From Desulfuromonadaceae bacterium GWB2_53_15 (GTDB taxonomy: Bacteria; Desulfobacterota; Desulfuromonadia; Geobacterales; Pseudopelobacteraceae), in the NCBI GenBank assembly GCA_001824455.1, contig MHXL01000116.1, positions 5,574 to 11,854 of the forward strand: a DNA stretch of 6,281 nucleotides, given 5' to 3'. Of this stretch, positions 1-5,320 are shown piece after piece. The notes beneath the pieces are model-generated. The model worked only from the letters and a program-made list of their open reading frames with translations, was not told the DNA's origin and ran no database searches. The position numbers and the translations under genes were made by a program. How positions within the stretch are numbered: position 1 is the first letter of the stretch; each line of letters opens with the position of its first letter.

Positions 1-14
1 GCATACCTTAGTTT

Positions 15-43
15 TTTACATACAACATGTAATTAATTGTGAT
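15..43 (+). promoter_or_regulatory. Possible sigma70 promoter for rpsU
   Basis: A TTTACA box (15-20) is followed after 17 bp by TGTGAT (38-43), matching the sigma70 consensus at 5/6 and 4/6 positions, in an AT-rich stretch. Transcription would start near position 50, giving an rpsU leader of about 80 nt that includes the hairpin at 70-109. A small inverted repeat, TTACAT (16-21) and ATGTAA (27-32), overlaps the -35 box and could be an operator. The -10 match is mediocre, so this is a tentative call. Confidence 0.3.
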
Positions 44-69
44 ACATTGAAACATCTTTTGAAGTGAAT

Positions 70-109
70 AAACCCTAGGGACTTTGGAAGCTCCTGGGGT
101 TTTTGTTTG
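70..109 (+). terminator. Intrinsic terminator or attenuator just upstream of rpsU
   Basis: AAACCCTAGG (70-79) pairs with CCTGGGGTTT (93-102), a 10-bp stem with one T-G wobble, followed by a T-rich tail, TTTTTGTTTG (100-109). This has the form of a Rho-independent terminator. It may end an upstream transcript. However, only 21 bp separate the tail from the rpsU start codon and they hold the ribosome binding site, so rpsU transcripts must pass through the hairpin. A leader attenuator is therefore a real alternative. Confidence 0.6.
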
Positions 110-130
110 TAAATAGTAAGGAGTAAGCCC

Positions 131-331
131 ATGAATATCATCGTGCATGCCAACGACATCGACAAGGCTCTGCGCGACCTTAAGCGCATGGTGCAGAAGG
201 AAGGGATCCTGAAAGACCTCAGGAATCGCCGTTATTATGAAAAACCATCGGTCAAGAAAAAGCGCAAGCAGCTTGAGGCGGGTCGCAGACGCAGAAAAGC
301 ACTGCGCAATCGCAAACCGGAACGGGACTGA
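131..331 (+). CDS. rpsU: 30S ribosomal protein S21
   Basis: This 66-residue, strongly basic protein is S21, a small-subunit ribosomal protein that sits near the 3' end of 16S rRNA and helps mRNA engagement during initiation. The N-terminal half has the family pattern (a short beta-strand start, then a helix containing ALRDLKRMVQKEGIL). The middle carries the characteristic RRYYEKPSVKKKRK segment, and the C-terminus is an Arg/Lys-rich helix. Length is normal for the family. The ATG is preceded by AAGGAG at 118-123 with 7-bp spacing. The gene is not followed by dnaG and rpoD as in E. coli but by a cold-shock gene 78 bp downstream, with no terminator seen between them, so the two may be co-transcribed. 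The terminator-like hairpin in its leader (70-109) suggests control by transcript read-through. Confidence 0.96.
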   Translation: MNIIVHANDIDKALRDLKRMVQKEGILKDLRNRRYYEKPSVKKKRKQLEAGRRRRKALRNRKPERD

Positions 332-409
332 GGGTTCGTAAAGAAGTTTTCAGACATCCGCGCCATCGTGGATGAATTACACTAAGGCAGTACAGAAAAG
401 GAAAGAAGT

Positions 410-610
410 ATGACAACAGGTAAGGTAAAATGGTTTAACGACAGTAAGGGTTTTGGATTTCTTGAGCATGATCAGGGGGAGGACATTTTTGTGCATTTCT
501 CTGCGATCACCGGCAACGGATTCAAGTCTCTGGTCGAAGGCGATGAGGTTCAGTTCGATATCGTCAAGGGACCCAAAGGGCTCCAGGCTGCAAACGTCAC
601 CCGAATTTAA
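410..610 (+). CDS. Cold-shock protein, CspA family
   Basis: A 66-residue single cold-shock domain protein, a five-stranded OB-fold that binds single-stranded RNA and DNA and acts as an RNA chaperone. Both nucleic-acid-binding motifs are present: RNP1 around residues 13-20 (KGFGFLEH) and RNP2 at 25-30 (DIFVHF). The GKVKWFN start and the late [10 protein letters not shown] segment are typical of the family. The start is supported by AAGGAA at 398-403, about 6 bp from the ATG. The 78-bp gap from rpsU shows no convincing promoter or terminator, and the leader is much shorter than the long cold-regulated leader of E. coli cspA. A strong intrinsic terminator follows at 635-664. Whether it is cold-induced or constitutive cannot be read from sequence, so no specific csp symbol is given. 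Confidence 0.95.
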   Translation: MTTGKVKWFNDSKGFGFLEHDQGEDIFVHFSAITGNGFKSLVEGDEVQFDIVKGPKGLQAANVTRI

Positions 611-634
611 ATACAATCACGCCAACTAATACAG

Positions 635-664
635 AAAAGCCCCGGCCTGAGTCGGGGTTTTTTG
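635..664 (+). terminator. Rho-independent terminator between the cold-shock gene and the helicase gene
   Basis: AAAAGCCCCG (635-644) pairs with CGGGGTTTTT (653-662), a 10-bp stem with one G-T wobble and an 8-nt interior that can close by one more wobble pair, followed by an uninterrupted run of Ts to 663. This is a textbook intrinsic terminator for the upstream transcript. It ends only about 30 bp before the helicase ATG. Confidence 0.85.
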
Positions 665-694
665 CTTTAGCAATGTAAAGAAAGAAGGAGTTTT

Positions 695-2032
695 ATGGAG
701 TTTCAAACATTCAATTTTCATCCCCAGGTTGCAACCGGGGTCAAAGCGGCAGGTTACACAACCCCCACGCCAATCCAGGAACAGGCGATACCGGTGGTTA
801 TGCAGGGACGTGATGTCATGGGGTTGGCCCAGACCGGTACCGGCAAAACAGCCGCCTTTGCACTGCCGATTCTGCATCGTTTGATGCAGGGTGAACGGGG
901 GCGTGTTCGCGCTCTGGTGGTTGCCCCGACACGCGAACTGGCGGAACAGATCAACGAGGCCATTAGCCAGTTGGGGAAGCAGACCCGCCTGAGAAGCATC
1001 ACCGTTTACGGCGGTGTGGGTGTCAATCCGCAGATCGAAAAACTGAAACGAGGAGTTGAGATCGTTGTGGCCTGTCCCGGTCGCCTGCTGGATCATATCA
1101 GCCAAGGCACCATCGATCTGTCGCATCTGGAGGTGCTGGTTCTGGACGAGGCTGACCAGATGTTCGATATGGGTTTTCTGCCCGATATCCGCCGGATTCT
1201 AAAACACATCCCCCAACAGCGCCAGACCCTGTTGTTCTCGGCTACAATGCCTCCCGACATTCGCAATCTGGCCAGCGATATCCTGCGGGACCCCGTTACG
1301 GTACAGGTGGGCAACACTGCTCCGCCGGTTACGGTCAGCCATGCCCTCTATCCGGTTGCACAGCATCTTAAAACGCCATTGCTGCTGGAATTGTTGCGTC
1401 ATACCGACACAGAATCAGTGCTGGTGTTCACCCGCACCAAGCACCGTGCCAAACGACTTGGCGAACAGTTGGAAAAGGCCGGTTACAAGGCCGCTTCGCT
1501 GCAGGGCAATCTTTCTCAGAATCGGCGTCAGGCCGCATTGGATGGTTTTCGCGACGGTACCTTCCAGATTCTGGTGGCGACCGATATCGCTGCTCGCGGC
1601 ATCGACGTCTCGCAGATTTCGCACGTCATCAACTACGATATTCCTGACACACCCGAGGCCTATGTCCACCGTATCGGCAGGACTGGCCGCGCTGCTCGGA
1701 GTGGTGATGCATTTACCCTGGTCACCAATGAAGACACCGTCATGGTTCGTACCATCGAGCGGACTCTGAACGCCCAGCTTGAGCGTCGTACAGTGGAAGG
1801 TTTCGACTACAGCGTGGCCGCTCCTCATAAAGACAGCGAGTTTGCCCGTCCGCCACGGCCACCACAGGTCCGCAAGCCGCAGGCTGCCAAAAAGGCGGCT
1901 GGGCAGGGTGGTAACAGTACCCATTCAGGACCGCCAAAGGCTGGAAGTTCAACAAAATCGCAGCCACAGAAGGCCCATTCGACCTCGATACCGGCAGCAC
2001 GCCATCCACAGCGTTCGCAGCGGGCGCGATAA
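695..2032 (+). CDS. rhlE: DEAD-box ATP-dependent RNA helicase, RhlE-like
   Basis: A 445-residue DEAD-box helicase that uses ATP to unwind short RNA duplexes, typically in ribosome assembly, mRNA turnover or cold adaptation. Motifs in order: Q motif (GYTTPTPIQ, 20-28), Walker A/motif I (AQTGTGKT, 45-52), Ia (PTREL, 78-82), GG (106-107), Ib (CPGR, 127-130), motif II DEAD (151-154), motif III SAT (182-184), motif IV (VLVFTRT, 242-248), motif V (ATDIAARGID, 295-304) and motif VI (HRIGRTGR, 325-332). The last ~70 residues are a low-complexity basic Pro/Gln/Ser/Lys tail, as usual in RhlE proteins, and probably bind RNA. Motif Ib has Cys where Thr is usual. AAGGAG at 685-690 lies 4 bp before the ATG. 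The gene has no room for a promoter after the terminator at 635-664, and its own terminator is at 2088-2126. The RhlE subgroup is inferred from tail and motif context. Confidence 0.93.
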   Translation: MEFQTFNFHPQVATGVKAAGYTTPTPIQEQAIPVVMQGRDVMGLAQTGTGKTAAFALPILHRLMQGERGRVRALVVAPTRELAEQINEAISQLGKQTRLRSITVYGGVGVNPQIEKLKRGVEIVVACPGRLLDHISQGTIDLSHLEVLVLDEADQMFDMGFLPDIRRILKHIPQQRQTLLFSATMPPDIRNLASDILRDPVTVQVGNTAPPVTVSHALYPVAQHLKTPLLLELLRHTDTESVLVFTRTKHRAKRLGEQLEKAGYKAASLQGNLSQNRRQAALDGFRDGTFQILVATDIAARGIDVSQISHVINYDIPDTPEAYVHRIGRTGRAARSGDAFTLVTNEDTVMVRTIERTLNAQLERRTVEGFDYSVAAPHKDSEFARPPRPPQVRKPQAAKKAAGQGGNSTHSGPPKAGSSTKSQPQKAHSTSIPAARHPQRSQRAR

Positions 2033-2087
2033 GGGTTTTATATCGTCTGCGTAAGTTGAATCGAAATAGAATGCACTATCAGGACAG

Positions 2088-2126
2088 AAACGGGACAGGC
2101 TGTGAAAACAGTATGTCCCGTTTTTT
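2088..2126 (+). terminator. Strong nested Rho-independent terminator after the helicase gene
   Basis: AAACGGGACA (2088-2097) pairs perfectly with TGTCCCGTTT (2114-2123). Inside it, CTGT (2100-2103) pairs with ACAG (2108-2111) around a GAAA tetraloop, leaving a small GG/TA internal loop. Six Ts follow at 2121-2126. It lies 56 bp past the helicase stop codon. Confidence 0.93.
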
Positions 2127-2130
2127 ACTT

Positions 2131-2150
2131 AGTAGATAATAAGTAGATAA
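2131..2150 (+). repeat. Direct repeat of AGTAGATAA with 11-bp period
   Basis: Two exact copies of AGTAGATAA begin at 2131 and 2142, so they lie about one helical turn apart. They are AT-rich and sit 14 bp upstream of the candidate -35 box, a location that would suit a transcription factor. Chance is possible in this AT-rich stretch. Confidence 0.45.
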
Positions 2151-2164
2151 ATAGTTGGCCTGCC

Positions 2165-2193
2165 TTTCAAATATTTTATTCGAGGGGTATAAT
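2165..2193 (+). promoter_or_regulatory. Sigma70-like promoter for the 2275 gene
   Basis: A perfect TATAAT box (2188-2193) is preceded after 17 bp by a weak -35, TTTCAA (2165-2170). It lies between a strong terminator and an isolated gene, where a promoter is expected. The predicted start near 2200 gives a leader of about 75 nt containing a small hairpin (CTGCGA 2235-2240 with TCGCGG 2247-2252). Two AGTAGATAA copies (2131-2139, 2142-2150) lie upstream of the -35, which could need an activator given its weak match. Confidence 0.5.
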
Positions 2194-2274
2194 GTAATCA
2201 GAAGAAATACAGAACGTTGTTGATCGATCGTGCCCTGCGACTGAACTCGCGGCGAAGCGAAAAGGAGGTATGTC

Positions 2275-2634
2275 ATGAGAGGACGTGAGATTGTAAATAC
2301 ACTCAATGAACATCGGACCCCGGACCACCAGTTCGTGAAATGGTGGAGGAAAGAAGAGGATTTTCTTGATTATGACTTGATCGACAGATTCCTTGAAAAC
2401 CTGTCCAGTAATGTGGAAATCGGTGGTGTCGATCTACTGACTATGGATGGGATGTGGGGTGAATTACAGCGTGTAGCCGGTACACGGGTAAAGCTTGTGC
2501 ATGATAAGACCGGTGATAAGGTAGAATGGGTGCATAAAGGGAAAACAGGGGTGCATGAGGAGGTTTGTGCCTACTGCCCAGAAACGTTGATGACAATCTT
2601 TGATGTGGAGACGCGCGGAAATCCGGTTGATTGA
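2275..2634 (+). CDS. Hypothetical protein, 119 residues, function unknown
   Basis: I do not recognise a family. The reading frame has a perfect-looking ribosome binding site, AAAGGAGG at 2261-2268 with 6-bp spacing, and its own promoter candidate, so it is very likely expressed. The protein is soluble and mildly acidic, with no signal peptide or membrane segment. The N-terminal third (residues 1-45) is charged and probably helical, including a WWRKEEDFLDYDLIDRFLE stretch. The remainder looks beta-rich, with alternating hydrophobic residues (RVKLVHDKTGDKVEWVHKG, 71-89) suggesting a hairpin. A single CAYC pair occurs at 98-101, too little on its own to claim metal binding. The gene is isolated: a terminator lies upstream and a hairpin downstream. 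It could be a lineage-specific small regulatory or stress protein, but nothing in the sequence decides this. Confidence 0.8.
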   Translation: MRGREIVNTLNEHRTPDHQFVKWWRKEEDFLDYDLIDRFLENLSSNVEIGGVDLLTMDGMWGELQRVAGTRVKLVHDKTGDKVEWVHKGKTGVHEEVCAYCPETLMTIFDVETRGNPVD

Positions 2635-2660
2635 TGATTATCTGTAAATGCTTCGGTATT

Positions 2661-2695
2661 TGCAAAGGCTGCCATCTAGTAGGGCAGCCTTTGCA
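2661..2695. terminator. Perfect 13-bp inverted repeat, possible transcript-end hairpin without U-tract
   Basis: TGCAAAGGCTGCC (2661-2673) and GGCAGCCTTTGCA (2683-2695) form a perfect 13-bp stem around a 9-nt loop, 26 bp after the stop of the hypothetical gene. Neither strand has a T-run after the stem, so it is not a standard intrinsic terminator. It may stabilise the 3' end of the transcript, assist termination without a U-tract, or be a protein-binding palindrome. Confidence 0.5.
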
Positions 2696-2735
2696 GTATG
2701 CGCAGAAGAAGCTGACTTCATGTCCGAAAACGGCG

Positions 2736-2766
2736 AGCATGGATACCTTGCTCCATGCTAAGGTAT
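2736..2766 (+). promoter_or_regulatory. Interleaved inverted repeats, candidate Ada operator
   Basis: Four contiguous 7-bp blocks have the order A-B-(GCT)-A'-B': AGCATGG (2736-2742), ATACCTT (2743-2749), CCATGCT (2753-2759) and AAGGTAT (2760-2766). A' is the exact reverse complement of A, and B' of B. The block covers the candidate -35 box of the repair operon and ends just before its -10, the right place for a regulator. The downstream gene encodes an AraC-type activator, so autoregulation is the natural inference. The actual binding protein is unknown. Confidence 0.5.
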
Positions 2767-2775
2767 ATTTATAAG
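2748..2775 (+). promoter_or_regulatory. Sigma70-like promoter of the ada-alkA/ogt operon
   Basis: TTGCTC (2748-2753) and TATAAG (2770-2775, 5/6 match) are separated by 16 bp. The predicted start is near 2782, leaving a short leader with AAAGGAG (2788-2794) before the ATG at 2801. The -35 is imperfect, which fits an activator-dependent promoter, and it lies inside the interleaved repeats. Confidence 0.5.
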
Positions 2776-2800
2776 GATTAAGAGCTGAAAGGAGCACGGC

Positions 2801-4285
2801 ATGCTGCTGGATGCAAAAACCTGCTATACCGCTTTACAGGCACGAGATGCCCGTTTCGATGGCCGTTTCTTTGTCGGGGTCGCCTCCACCGGCATCTACT
2901 GCCGGCCGATTTGCCGGGCCAGAACACCGAAAGCGGAGAACTGTTCCTTTTATGCAAGCGCCGCCGCAGCAGAAGCGTCCGGTTTCCGCCCCTGTTTGCG
3001 ATGCCGGCCCGAGCTGGCTCCGGGGCTGGCCCGGGTGGATGCGGAACATAGGCTGGCACAGCTGGCTGCACATCGCATGGAGGCCGACGGTTTGTCCGAT
3101 CAATCCATTGCGGAGCTGGCGGATTCACTGGGGGTAACCGACCGCCATCTGCGGCGGGTGTTTGCCCGCGAATACGGGGTCACGCCGATAGTATGGCTGC
3201 AGACCCGACGCCTGCTGTCTGCCAAGCAACTGCTGACCGAAACCACGCTGCCTGTCATGCAGGTGGCCATGGATGCCGGGTTTGGCAGCGTCAGGCGCAT
3301 GAATGCCATCTTCCGCACGCATTATGATCTCACCCCGGCGGATTTTCGCAGAACAACGGGAAGCGGGCACGACACGGCAGAGTCCGTTACCTTGTCACTG
3401 GCGTATCGACCACCATTTGCCTGGGCAACCCTCCTGAAATTTCTGGTGGAGCGGGCCATACCGGGTGTTGAACAGGTTGACTCTTCCCGCTATCGCCGCA
3501 CCGTGGCAATCACCCATAAAGGCATAAACCGGCGGGGATGGATCTCGGTGGCGAACTGCCCGGAACGAAATGTGGTGGCGGTAATGGTTTCTTCATCCCT
3601 GTTTCCGGCTATCAATCAGGTGCTGGCGCGCGTCCGGTTTCTGTTCGACCTGAACTGCATGCCGGGTGAAATCGAGGAAAAGCTGGCTGGCATGCGGATC
3701 GGGGAGGGGTGTGGATTCGAGCCGGGCTTGCGGCTGCCCGGTTGTTTTGATCCGTTTGAAATGACCGTGCGGGCCATCTTGGGGCAGCAAATTACGGTAC
3801 GGGCCGCTCGAACCCTGGCCATGCGGATGGCGGCACGACTGGGCGAGCCGATCCAGACCCCTTTCCAGGAGTTGACTGTAACATTCCCGACCGTGGAGCG
3901 GATTTGCGCCCTGGAGCAGCCGGTGGAAGATCATCTGGGGCCGCTGGGGGTGACCGGCGCCCGTGCCAGGTCCATCCGGGCCTTGGCGGAGGCGTTGCAT
4001 CTGGGGGCGATCCGGCTGGGACCAGGGGCGGATCCGGAGCGGGAGATGGAAAACCTGGCGGCCCTGCCGGGATTCGGCCCCTGGACCGTGCAATACCTGG
4101 CGATGCGGGCCTTGGGCTGGCCGGATGCTTTTCCGCATACGGATTACGGCGTAAGAAAGGCGCTGGGAAACGTGCCGCCCAAGGATATACTGGCACTGGC
4201 ACGGGAATGGGCGCCCTGGCGTTCCTATGCCACGCTGAGCCTGTGGAATCATCTGGGGCGAAACAACAACGTATCGATATGTTAG
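2801..4285 (+). CDS. alkA: Ada N-terminal regulator fused to AlkA DNA-3-methyladenine glycosylase II
   Basis: A 494-residue fusion. Residues 1-75 are the Ada methyl-acceptor zinc domain. The cysteines are C34, C38, C65 and C68 (TGIYCRPIC and PCLRC), and C34 corresponds to the one that takes a methyl group from phosphotriesters and turns the protein into an activator. Residues ~85-185 are an AraC-type double helix-turn-helix. Residues ~195-280 match the AlkA N-terminal domain. Residues ~315-485 are the HhH-GPD glycosylase domain, with the hairpin LPGFGPWT (422-429) and catalytic Asp448 in HTDYG, equivalent to E. coli AlkA Asp238. The enzyme excises 3-methyladenine and related N-alkylated bases. 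The length fits known Ada-AlkA fusions such as that of Mycobacterium tuberculosis, which is also next to ogt. AAAGGAG lies 6 bp before the start. The O6-methyltransferase half of classical Ada is absent here and encoded by the next gene. Confidence 0.95.
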   Translation: MLLDAKTCYTALQARDARFDGRFFVGVASTGIYCRPICRARTPKAENCSFYASAAAAEASGFRPCLRCRPELAPGLARVDAEHRLAQLAAHRMEADGLSDQSIAELADSLGVTDRHLRRVFAREYGVTPIVWLQTRRLLSAKQLLTETTLPVMQVAMDAGFGSVRRMNAIFRTHYDLTPADFRRTTGSGHDTAESVTLSLAYRPPFAWATLLKFLVERAIPGVEQVDSSRYRRTVAITHKGINRRGWISVANCPERNVVAVMVSSSLFPAINQVLARVRFLFDLNCMPGEIEEKLAGMRIGEGCGFEPGLRLPGCFDPFEMTVRAILGQQITVRAARTLAMRMAARLGEPIQTPFQELTVTFPTVERICALEQPVEDHLGPLGVTGARARSIRALAEALHLGAIRLGPGADPEREMENLAALPGFGPWTVQYLAMRALGWPDAFPHTDYGVRKALGNVPPKDILALAREWAPWRSYATLSLWNHLGRNNNVSIC

Positions 4286-4298
4286 AGAGGATCGAACC

Positions 4299-4796
4299 AT
4301 GAAACTAAAATGCGACATTGGGACACCGTTGGGTGAGATGGTGGCGATGGCGGAGCAGGACTCCTTGTGCGGACTCTGGTTTGTCGGGCAGAAATATGCG
4401 CCGGAAGATGTCCGGGACTGGAAGGAGGATGTGGATCATCCTGTTTTTGCGAAGCTGCGCGGTCAACTCGCTTCCTATTTTACGGGGCAGCTGAGCGCCT
4501 TCGATGTGCCGCTTGCCCCCAGGGGGACCCTGTTTCAAATGGCGGTGTGGGAGCTCTTGCGCACCATACCCGCTGGGGAGCTCACCACCTACGGTGCTCT
4601 GGCCAGGCAATTGGCGGCGCAGCATGAAGGGCGCATCCCTTCGGCCCAGGCAGTGGGCGGGGCCGTGGGTCACAATCCGATCTCCATTGTCATCCCGTGC
4701 CATCGTGTGGTGGGGGCGGATGGTTCCCTGACCGGCTATGCCGGAGGTCTCGACCGTAAGGCCGCCTTGCTGGCCTTGGAGAAAGTTATAACATGA
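4299..4796 (+). CDS. ogt: Methylated-DNA--protein-cysteine S-methyltransferase (O6-alkylguanine repair)
   Basis: A 165-residue suicide enzyme that moves the alkyl group from O6-alkylguanine (and O4-alkylthymine) onto its own cysteine. The active site IPCHRVVG places the acceptor at Cys134. The DNA-binding helix-turn-helix segment is at ~76-102 (LFQMAVWELL...TTYGALA), with Tyr98 as the base-flipping tyrosine, followed by AVGGAVGHNPISI. The small N-terminal domain contains TPLGEM. Length is typical of stand-alone Ogt. The residue aligning with the human arginine finger (Arg128) is Gln117. AGAGAGG (4284-4290) overlaps the stop codon of the preceding gene and lies 8 bp before the ATG, so the two genes are probably translated from one alkylation-inducible message. 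No terminator is evident behind it, where degraded sequence begins at once. Confidence 0.95.
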   Translation: MKLKCDIGTPLGEMVAMAEQDSLCGLWFVGQKYAPEDVRDWKEDVDHPVFAKLRGQLASYFTGQLSAFDVPLAPRGTLFQMAVWELLRTIPAGELTTYGALARQLAAQHEGRIPSAQAVGGAVGHNPISIVIPCHRVVGADGSLTGYAGGLDRKAALLALEKVIT

Positions 4797-4930
4797 CGTT
4801 CAATTTTTAGCTCGGTCCGCCACATCAACGAATTAGACGAAGACCTCGTTTCGCTGCAACTCTCCCGCGACATTTTGCCGGATGGGGTCAGCCTGCGGGT
4901 CGGACAAGGCAAGGAGCAAGAAGAACCGCA
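4797..4930 (+). pseudogene. Coding-like remnant directly after ogt
   Basis: In the same frame as ogt, immediately beyond its stop, the sequence reads as plausible protein (SVRHINELDEDLVSLQLSRD, then an ILPDGVSLRVGQGK segment) to about 4930. After that the frame loses protein-like composition and stops at 5007. There is no start codon with a ribosome binding site. I do not recognise the family. The most economical reading is an internal or C-terminal scrap of another gene joined here by rearrangement. A long ogt ancestor whose stop is new is possible but unlikely, because ogt already has normal length. Confidence 0.35.
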
Positions 4931-4951
4931 CGGAACTGCTTCAATGCCGGG

Positions 4952-5320
4952 ATGCAGTTCGTCTTTATCGACGAGTCAGCCCGTCTTGCCATCAACAGCC
5001 ACCTAAGCTCCATTCAGCTGAAACGGATACGCCACTTCAAAGGGTTTACCGATGTGGAACCCTTATATGTCGATAACATATCCAAGACAGACAAACATTA
5101 TGCCTATATCGATAGCGTTGGTGTAAGTGAACAATTAAACGATAGCGGTCAGATTAAGAGACAGCTGGTCATGCAACAAGTATCCCTCGGATTGTTTTTT
5201 GTTTGTGTTATCAGCCTGATGGGTTTCTATTTTTCCGGAGCCTGTTCAGCGTGTCCCAGTCAAACCCCTTCCATGCCCTCGCACCTAATCCCTCATGCCT
5301 TTCGTGGGTCACCAGGTTAA
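4952..5320 (+). pseudogene. Unrecognised ORF, probably a gene fragment, with one hydrophobic segment
   Basis: A 122-codon frame beginning at ATG 4952. The first ~95 residues look like protein (for example FIDESARLAINSHLSS and HYAYIDSVGVSEQLND) and include one hydrophobic segment around residues 78-96 (LGLFFVCVISLMGFYF) that could span a membrane. No Shine-Dalgarno sequence lies at a usable distance; the nearest AAGGAG is about 35 bp upstream. From about 5240 onward the frame runs antisense to the recognisable DUF6429-like fragment, so its last ~25 residues are probably meaningless. I read it as a truncated or chimeric remnant rather than an intact gene. No function is proposed. Confidence 0.3.

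Noticed and set aside
605..632. Promoter-like TTTAAA and TAATAC boxes before the helicase
   Set aside because: The spacing is only 15 bp and the start would fall inside the terminator stem near 639; too weak to call, though it would weaken the read-through hypothesis if real.
626..1126. Minus-strand open frame (166 codons) opposite the helicase start
   Set aside because: It overlaps the terminator and the canonical helicase motifs, and has no ribosome binding site or recognisable protein features.
2270..2278. Two-codon upstream ORF (ATG TCA TGA) whose stop overlaps the start of the 2275 gene
   Set aside because: Its ATG is only 1 bp from the Shine-Dalgarno sequence, too close for initiation; the overlap is probably coincidental.
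3593..4318. Long minus-strand open frame (241 codons) opposite ada-alkA
   Set aside because: It lies wholly antisense to the GC-rich, motif-complete glycosylase domain, its product is Arg/Pro/Gln-rich without domain features, and it is a mirror of codon bias.
4882..5076. 64-codon plus-strand open frame
   Set aside because: It overlaps the better protein-like frame at 4952, has shadow-like composition and no ribosome binding site.
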